A stretch of DNA of 64,000 bases. Source: JALZAI01 sp038212215. GTDB taxonomy: Bacteria; Actinomycetota; Actinomycetes; Mycobacteriales; Jatrophihabitantaceae. Both the position numbers and the translations under genes were made by a program. The notes below the pieces were generated by a model that saw only the letters and a program-made list of their open reading frames with translations, made no database searches and was not told where the DNA came from. Location: the NCBI GenBank assembly GCA_038212215.1, contig JBBQUT010000002.1, forward strand, positions 186,001 to 250,000. The letters run 5' to 3'. The first letter of the stretch is position 1, and every line of letters begins with the position of its first letter. Below, piece after piece: positions 58,928 through 64,000 of this stretch.

Positions 58928-59003
58928 CCGCCTGAGCTTACGGACGTCGACGATGGAGCGACCTGAGGCATTGAGCCTGCGCAACATGCTCGACGCATCG
59001 CGC

Positions 59004-59960
59004 TCAGTTCCACAGCGTGATGTGAATGGACGGGCGGAACCGGCCAACGGTGACGCCCGCGCCGCGCAGCATCGCCTGGGTCGCGCGCGGCGTCGTCACG
59101 AACCGAATCAACTCCGCTGCGGCGGGCGGCGCCGCGCTGCTGTCGAGCGCCAGGATGTGCCAGCTGCCTCTCGCCTGCAGCGCTGGCACGGCAATCCGCT
59201 TGAGCTTGCCGTCCGCGACGTCGCGCGCCACGACGAAGGAGACGCCGAGCGCGATCCCGTTTCCGCGCCTGGCCTGCTCCAGCGCGGCACCGTGGCTCTG
59301 GAAGATTTGCTGGTGATCTTCCGCGACGCCAATGCGCTGCAGCATGGTGTGGGCCAGCCCGACCCGATCCGTGGCGGACGGTCCCAGCAGCCAGGTCTGC
59401 TCACGCAGTTCGCTCAATCCGGCTTGCACGCGAGACATCGGATGGTCCGGTGCGGCGACGACCGCGAGCTCGTAGTTCAGAAACGGCGTCGTCACGATCG
59501 AGGCGTCGATGCCCGCCTGGCACGGCCCCAGCGCCACGTCTACGGTTCGGGTCCGCAGCAGCGTGTCGAATGCCTGCGGGCTGTGCACGCTGAGCTCGAC
59601 GTCAAGATCGGCAGCGCGTCCGGCGAACAATTCGATCAGTCCGGGGGCGCAGTGCTCGGCGAACATGCTGGACGCGGCCACCCGCAACAACCGCCGCCCC
59701 GCCCCGGCCTGGCTGACCTCCAGAATCGTGCGATCCTGCAGACCGAGCAGCTCGCCGGCGCGGCTGGCCAGCCGCAGGCCACCCGGGGTGAACGCCAGAC
59801 CGACGGCGGTCCGGGTGAACAGCCGGTCGCCGAGTTCCTTGCGCAGCTGCCCGACGTGTATCGAGACCGCTGCTTCGGACACGTCGAGATCCGCAGCGGC
59901 CCGCTTCACCGAACCCAGCCGCACGACGGCGGCGAAGGCGCGCAGCTGCGTCGGTGTCAC
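59004..59960 (-). CDS. LysR-family transcriptional regulator
   Basis: A 318-residue regulator: N-terminal helix-turn-helix (LRAFAAVVRLGSVKRAAADL, VSEAAVSIHVGQLRKELGDR) and a periplasmic-binding-like effector domain. CO-dehydrogenase operons often have a LysR gene nearby, and the distance here (about 1.3 kb from coxE) allows such a role, but nothing in the sequence proves it. GTG at 59960 is the start. Confidence 0.9.
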   Translation of the reverse strand: MTPTQLRAFAAVVRLGSVKRAAADLDVSEAAVSIHVGQLRKELGDRLFTRTAVGLAFTPGGLRLASRAGELLGLQDRTILEVSQAGAGRRLLRVAASSMFAEHCAPGLIELFAGRAADLDVELSVHSPQAFDTLLRTRTVDVALGPCQAGIDASIVTTPFLNYELAVVAAPDHPMSRVQAGLSELREQTWLLGPSATDRVGLAHTMLQRIGVAEDHQQIFQSHGAALEQARRGNGIALGVSFVVARDVADGKLKRIAVPALQARGSWHILALDSSAAPPAAAELIRFVTTPRATQAMLRGAGVTVGRFRPSIHITLWN

Positions 59961-59994
59961 CCGGCGACGCTACCCCGCGCCGCTGCCCCGCAGC

Positions 59995-61521
59995 TCAGCT
60001 GATCCCGCGCTCGGACCCGGCCCAGAACGGCTCGCGCAGTTTGAATTTCTGCAACTTCCCGGTCGCCGTACGCGGAAGCGATTCGGTGAACTCGATCCGC
60101 TTCGGACACTTGTAGCCGGCCAGGGACTCGCGACAGTGCTTGATCAGCTCCTCCTGCGTGACCTCCGAACCGTCGGTGACCACCAGCCCGGTGACGAGCT
60201 CACCCCACTTCTCGTCCGGGATGCCGATGACAGCGACCTCTTTGACCGCCGGGTGTGACATCAACGCGTCCTCGACCTCGATCGACGACACGTTCTCGCC
60301 GCCGGTGATGATCACGTCCTTCTTCCGGTCGGAGATGACGAGATAGCCGTCGTCGAGGTAGCCGCCGTCGCCGGTATGGAACCAGTTGTCCCGCTGCGCC
60401 TCCGCGGTCTCGTCCGGCAGCTCCCAGTAGCCGTCCAGATTGTGATTGGACTGGGTCAGGATCTCCCCGTCCTGATCGATCTTCACCCGCACGCCCAACG
60501 CCGGCGCCCCCGCGCGGCCGAGTCGGCGCGCCCGCTCGTTCGTTGACAGCTCGTCCCACTCGGCGCGCTGCCGGTTGACGGTGACGAGGGGGGACGTCTC
60601 GGTGAGGCCGTAGATCTGGATGAACTCCCAGCCCAACACGTCCAGCACACGCTCGATGGTGCTGGTGGGCGGGGGCGCCCCCGCAGCGACGATCCGCAGC
60701 CGACCGCTGCCGGGTATCTCGCCGTCCCACTTCTTCGCGGCGTCGAGCGCGGCACCGATCACCGCGGGCGCCGCGCAGATGAGCGTGACGCCGTGGCGAT
60801 CGATGCGGCGCAGAATTTCGGCGCCGTCGACCTGGCGCAGCATGATGTGGGTGCCACCGACACCGGTCACGGCGTACGGCATGCCCCAGCCGTTCACGTG
60901 GAACTGGGGCAGCGTGTGCAGGTACACGTCGCGGTCGGTCAGTGAAATGTGCAGGCCGAACGTCGTGGCATTGAGCCAGCAGTTGCGATGCGTCAACTGC
61001 ACACCCTTGGGCCGCGCCGTCGTCCCAGAGGTGTAGTTGATCGTTGCCGTCGCGCCTTCGTCGGGGTTGTCCCACGGCTGCGGATCGGTGTCGCGCAAGT
61101 AGAGCGCATCGTCGTCGCCGAGGAGGAACTTGTGCTTGACGTCGAGCGAGTCGAGCGTGTCCTTCAGGGCGGGGTCGGCGTAGACCACGTCGGCGCCGGA
61201 ATGCCCGACGATGAAGCGAATCTCTGCCTTGGAGAGCCGGAAATTGACGGGCACGAGGATTCGTCCCCAGCCAGACACCCCGTAGAACGATGTCATCAAT
61301 CGCGCCGAGTTCTGCGATATCACCGCGACCCGTCCGCCCACCGGAACCCCGAGCTCGTCGAGACGGGCTGCTTGCGCTCGTGCGTTGGCGGCGAGCTCGC
61401 GATAGCTGATCTCGCCGAGGCTGGGGGCGGGTTGGTCGGGCTCGTCGACAATCGCGCACCGGTCTGGGTAGACCTGCTCGGCGCGGTCGAGGAAGTCCCG
61501 GATGGTCAGCGGGTAGAACAA
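59995..61521 (-). CDS. Long-chain-type acyl-CoA ligase
   Basis: A 508-residue ANL enzyme: TINYTSGTTARPKGVQ (A3), YGLTETSPLVTV (A5), WFHTGDGGYLDDGYL (A7), DRKKDVIITGGENVSSIEVE (A8) and PRTATGKLQKF (A10). The N-terminal FYPLTIRDFLDRAEQVYPDR is typical for actinobacterial acyl-CoA synthetases. The start is a TTG at 61521, chosen because GGAGG ends six bases upstream and the family sequence begins at the next residue. The acid is not known; the crotonase gene divergent from it suggests fatty-acid or aromatic-acid breakdown. Confidence 0.9.
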   Translation of the reverse strand: MFYPLTIRDFLDRAEQVYPDRCAIVDEPDQPAPSLGEISYRELAANARAQAARLDELGVPVGGRVAVISQNSARLMTSFYGVSGWGRILVPVNFRLSKAEIRFIVGHSGADVVYADPALKDTLDSLDVKHKFLLGDDDALYLRDTDPQPWDNPDEGATATINYTSGTTARPKGVQLTHRNCWLNATTFGLHISLTDRDVYLHTLPQFHVNGWGMPYAVTGVGGTHIMLRQVDGAEILRRIDRHGVTLICAAPAVIGAALDAAKKWDGEIPGSGRLRIVAAGAPPPTSTIERVLDVLGWEFIQIYGLTETSPLVTVNRQRAEWDELSTNERARRLGRAGAPALGVRVKIDQDGEILTQSNHNLDGYWELPDETAEAQRDNWFHTGDGGYLDDGYLVISDRKKDVIITGGENVSSIEVEDALMSHPAVKEVAVIGIPDEKWGELVTGLVVTDGSEVTQEELIKHCRESLAGYKCPKRIEFTESLPRTATGKLQKFKLREPFWAGSERGIS

Positions 61522-61619
61522 CGTGCACCTCCGAGATTGGGGGGACACCGTCGATTACACACGTAACGTAGCGGCAGGGCCACTTACGCAGGCGCGCACG
61601 TCGCGTCAGACTGGGCGAC

Positions 61620-62399
61620 ATGGCGGAATACCGACACATCCTTGTCGCTCGCGCGGGCGACTACACCACGGTCACCATGAACGACCCGGCCAAGCGCAAT
61701 GCGCTGTCCAGCGAGCACATGCTCGAACTGATCGACGCGTTCACCGACATCGGCGACAGTGACGCGCTGGGCGTCGTGATTGCAGCGAACGGTCCGGTGT
61801 TCTCGGCCGGGCACGACTTCGCCGACGTCGTCGACCATGAGCATGCGAGCGTGCGCGTATTGCTGCAGACCTGCACCCGGCTGATGACCTTGATCCAGCA
61901 GATTCCGCAACCCGTGGTGGCGCGAGTGCACGCGCTCGCCACTGCGGCCGGGTGTCAGCTCGTCGCGAGCGCAGACCTTGCCGTCGCGGGGGAGTCGGCG
62001 GGCTTCTGCCTGCCCGGCGGCAAGGCCGGCTGGTTCTGCCATACCCCGTTGGTCGCTGTGGCCCGCAATGTCGGGCGCAAGCGCGCTCTCGAACTGGCGC
62101 TGTCCGGCGACGTGATCGATGCCCACACAGCGGCGGACTGGGGGCTGGTGAACCGGGTCGTCCCGGACGCGCAGCTCGACAGTGCCGTCCAAGATCTGCT
62201 GGAACGTGTCACCCGGGGTAGCGCGGAGAGCAAGGGCCTGGGCAAGCAAGCGTTTTACAACCAGGTCGATCTTGACCAGCCCAAGGCCTACGCCTACGCC
62301 GTCGAGGTGATGGCCGCCGCTAGCCAACTGCCCGACGCGGTCGAAAACATGCACGCTTTCTTCGACAAGCGCAAGCCGCGTTGGCGCCGCGGCCGGTGA
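61620..62399 (+). CDS. Enoyl-CoA hydratase/isomerase family protein (ECHDC3-like)
   Basis: A 259-residue crotonase-fold protein. The oxyanion-hole stretches are FSAGHDFADVV (about residues 61-71) and ATAAGCQLVASADLAVAG (about 106-123), followed by FCLPGGKAGWFCHTPLVAV. The glutamates of typical hydratases at the second site are not both present, so it may act as a different crotonase. Start ATG at 61620. It lies opposite the acyl-CoA ligase, 98 bases apart, suggesting a shared pathway. Confidence 0.88.
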   Translation: MAEYRHILVARAGDYTTVTMNDPAKRNALSSEHMLELIDAFTDIGDSDALGVVIAANGPVFSAGHDFADVVDHEHASVRVLLQTCTRLMTLIQQIPQPVVARVHALATAAGCQLVASADLAVAGESAGFCLPGGKAGWFCHTPLVAVARNVGRKRALELALSGDVIDAHTAADWGLVNRVVPDAQLDSAVQDLLERVTRGSAESKGLGKQAFYNQVDLDQPKAYAYAVEVMAAASQLPDAVENMHAFFDKRKPRWRRGR

Positions 62400-62482
62400 G
62401 CCCTTCGTAGTGATCAACACGGTGAAATGCTGATGCTGGCAAGCGTTCAGCCCGGTTGATCCCGGCGACGGGCGGGAACAGC

Positions 62483-63034
62483 TCAGCCCGGTAGCGCGTC
62501 GGCGGCGTGCTTACGCGCGCGTTTGGCGGCGCGAGCGGCGTTCTTGCGCGCCGCCTTCGTCTCGGCCTTGATGCTCGCCCGGGCCTTCGCGCGGGTCTCG
62601 ACGCCCATTGCGTTGGATTCGGTAAGTGCGCTATCCAGCACGAGGCTCGCGCCGATCCCCAGCATCCAGGCGTCCTTCGCGATGGCGGTGCCCGCCTGGG
62701 TCGGACGCGGGCTGCCCTCCGCGTGCATCCCGGGCGTCTGCCACCACATTCCCAGCAGCGACCCGGCGAAGCCGGTCAGCGCCAGCCCGGCGAGGCCGGC
62801 GGGCACGATCGGCAGCAGCAGGGCCGCGCCGAGCGCCGTCTCGCTGATCGCCAGGGTCTTGAGGAACGGCTTCGGGGCCATCTTGTTCAACACCGGGTAC
62901 GCGCCGGTCGCCATCCCGTGCACTGCCTTCGCGGTGTCCTCGTCAGCGTTCAGCTTGCTGATGCCGGTGTTGAGGATGAACGCGCCGGTCACGATGCGCA
63001 GCGGGGCACGACGGATTTTCGCGGACACAGTCAT
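62483..63034 (-). CDS. DoxX-like membrane protein with basic Ala/Lys/Arg tail
   Basis: A 183-residue protein with about four membrane helices of the DoxX type (LRIVTGAFILNTGISKLNAD, ISETALGAALLLPIVPAGLA, GFAGSLLGMWWQTPGMH, DAWMLGIGASLVLDSAL). The last ~40 residues are a highly basic Ala/Lys/Arg run (ETKAARKNAARAAKRARKHA) on the cytoplasmic side, which could bind nucleic acid or acidic lipid. ATG at 63034 is the start. The function is not known. Confidence 0.75.
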   Translation of the reverse strand: MTVSAKIRRAPLRIVTGAFILNTGISKLNADEDTAKAVHGMATGAYPVLNKMAPKPFLKTLAISETALGAALLLPIVPAGLAGLALTGFAGSLLGMWWQTPGMHAEGSPRPTQAGTAIAKDAWMLGIGASLVLDSALTESNAMGVETRAKARASIKAETKAARKNAARAAKRARKHAADALPG

Positions 63035-63041
63035 GGAGTGG

Positions 63042-64000
63042 TCATACCCACGACGGCAGCCACATATGCGCGTGCCAGGTTCCGTATGGCAGCAAACCGC
63101 CCGTGTAGATCGGCCACATCCAGGCGAAGTCGACGACGACCAGCGCTACGTACACCGATACGCCCGCAACGCCCCACTGGCGGCGTTTCCAGGCGCGCCG
63201 GTCGCGCTGCGGATCGCCGGTCCGCCGCAGCGCCGGACCGAGCAGCACGCCCAGCGCCAGGGTGAGCCCGAGCACCAAAAACGGGACGAGAGGGGCCATG
63301 TAGAACAGGAACATCGTGCGCTTGAGGTTCTGGAACCACACCGCCCAGCCGGCCAGGAACCCGACCCAGACCGCACCGGCGCGCCAGTCGCGAGTAGTGG
63401 CGTAGTGCCAGGCAAGCCATAGCAGCATCGGCACGAAGGCCCACCACAGCAGCGGCGTGCCGATCAGCAGCACCTCCCGGGCGCAACTGGATGCGCCGCA
63501 CGCCTTGGAATCGCCGTTGTAGTAGAAGTCGACCGGCCTGCCGACGACCAGCCAACTCCACGGATTCGAGGCGTACGCATGGCCGCTGTCCAGGCCCTCG
63601 TGGAAGCGGTACGCGTCCAGGGTGTACGCCCCGAGCGAGCGGATCGGATCCGGCACCCAGGCCCAGGTGAAGGGCACCTTGGCGCCGAAAAGATGGAGAT
63701 GGGCGGACGGGCCGTGCGTGTCGGCCCAGTGCCGTCCCCACGAGTCCTCGCCGGTGAACCAGCCGATCCAGCAGGTCAGGTAGGTGCCGATAGGAACGAG
63801 CCCGAGCGAGCCGGTGGCGGGCACTGCGCTGCGCCACGCCGCCCAACGGGTCGGCTTCTCGACGCCCGCAGCGCGGAGCGCGGCGCGGTCCCAGAGCAGG
63901 CTCAGGATCACGAAGAACACGAAGAACGACAAGGCCGTCCACTTCACCGCACCAGCCAGGCCGAACATGACCCCCGCCAGCAGCCGCCACGGGCGCGGCC
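63042..64000 (-). CDS. Dolichyl-phosphate-mannose-protein mannosyltransferase (PMT), C-terminal part
   Basis: The frame is open to the right edge, so the N terminus lies outside the window. The visible ~319 residues hold the C-terminal membrane helices of a GT39 protein mannosyltransferase: GLAGAVKWTALSFFVFFVIL, TYLTCWIGWFTG, HEGLDSGHAYASNPWSWLVV and FQNLKRTMFLFYMAPLVPFL, matching Rv1002c-type actinobacterial PMTs that O-mannosylate exported proteins. HPWSSKWYSWPLM-type loops are represented by the SNPWSW segment. It ends 8 bases before the DoxX-like gene start, on the same strand. Confidence 0.92.
   Translation of the reverse strand, partial: PRPWRLLAGVMFGLAGAVKWTALSFFVFFVILSLLWDRAALRAAGVEKPTRWAAWRSAVPATGSLGLVPIGTYLTCWIGWFTGEDSWGRHWADTHGPSAHLHLFGAKVPFTWAWVPDPIRSLGAYTLDAYRFHEGLDSGHAYASNPWSWLVVGRPVDFYYNGDSKACGASSCAREVLLIGTPLLWWAFVPMLLWLAWHYATTRDWRAGAVWVGFLAGWAVWFQNLKRTMFLFYMAPLVPFLVLGLTLALGVLLGPALRRTGDPQRDRRAWKRRQWGVAGVSVYVALVVVDFAWMWPIYTGGLLPYGTWHAHMWLPSWV

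Noticed and set aside
1..64000. tRNA, rRNA or CRISPR loci
   Set aside because: No cloverleaf with matching consensus arms, rRNA sequence or spaced direct repeats was noticed by eye; a tRNA scan would be needed to be certain.

Overview
The window comes from a very GC-rich, high-GC Gram-positive actinobacterium of the Frankia/Jatrophihabitans/Streptomyces type. Three things point there: the qcrC-ctaE-trpD-(Lrp-like)-(DEDD exonuclease/UvrC-like) order, which is also found around Rv2190-Rv2194 in Mycobacterium; menaquinone synthesis by the futalosine route (mqnA, mqnE and the UbiD/UbiA/UbiX-type late genes); and many GTG starts with 1-4 base stop/start overlaps. The species cannot be named from the sequence alone.

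Layout. 1-6.8 kb: respiratory and housekeeping genes (qcrC, ctaE, a receiver-like protein, trpD, a CtaG-type protein, an Lrp-type ligand-binding protein, a DUF695 protein, an exonuclease/GIY-YIG fusion). 7-8.2 kb: a decayed DUF222/HNH (13E12-like) gene with its leader. 8.4-11.6 kb: two membrane sugar-transfer genes. 11.6-17.0 kb: a coupled electron-transfer set (ferredoxin, NuoF-like, ferric-reductase-like membrane protein, ApbE, small anchored protein) behind a two-component system. 17.1-20.5 kb: late futalosine genes plus an AsnC regulator. 20.6-29.0 kb: accessory genes (lipoprotein, large secreted protein, an MMPL-TetR-methyltransferase-VOC operon under a perfect palindrome, PIG-L deacetylase and PadR). 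29.0-30.5 kb: mqnE and DUF4229. 30.5-32.0 kb: a retron-like reverse transcriptase preceded by a candidate msr-msd RNA. 32.0-38.0 kb: inositol-phosphatase-like protein, acyl-CoA ligase, mqnA, alr, hydrolase, tsaE. 38.0-43.8 kb: an accessory block that separates tsaE from tsaB-rimI-tsaD (43.9-46.0 kb) and holds a second decayed DUF222/HNH copy and a frameshifted acetyltransferase. 46-50.7 kb: small and regulatory genes, a MarR gene and a lysine/arginine-type decarboxylase. 50.9-57.7 kb: a form I aerobic CO dehydrogenase operon (coxMSL, XdhC-type, coxD, coxE). 57.8-64 kb: a Coq4-motif protein, LysR regulator, second acyl-CoA ligase, crotonase, DoxX-like protein and a truncated protein mannosyltransferase.

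How the parts work together. The bc1-aa3 respiratory genes, menaquinone genes, ApbE/NuoF-like module and CO dehydrogenase all concern electron flow to and from the quinone pool, which suggests an aerobe able to use CO as a supplementary electron donor. tsaE/B/D make the tRNA t6A modification.

The most unusual item is the reverse transcriptase at 30490-31809 (minus strand). It is preceded by a 163-nt element (31812-31974) whose ends are 18-nt inverted repeats pairing at 17 of 18 positions, with hairpins between them: the layout of a retron msr-msd. No effector gene lies beside it.
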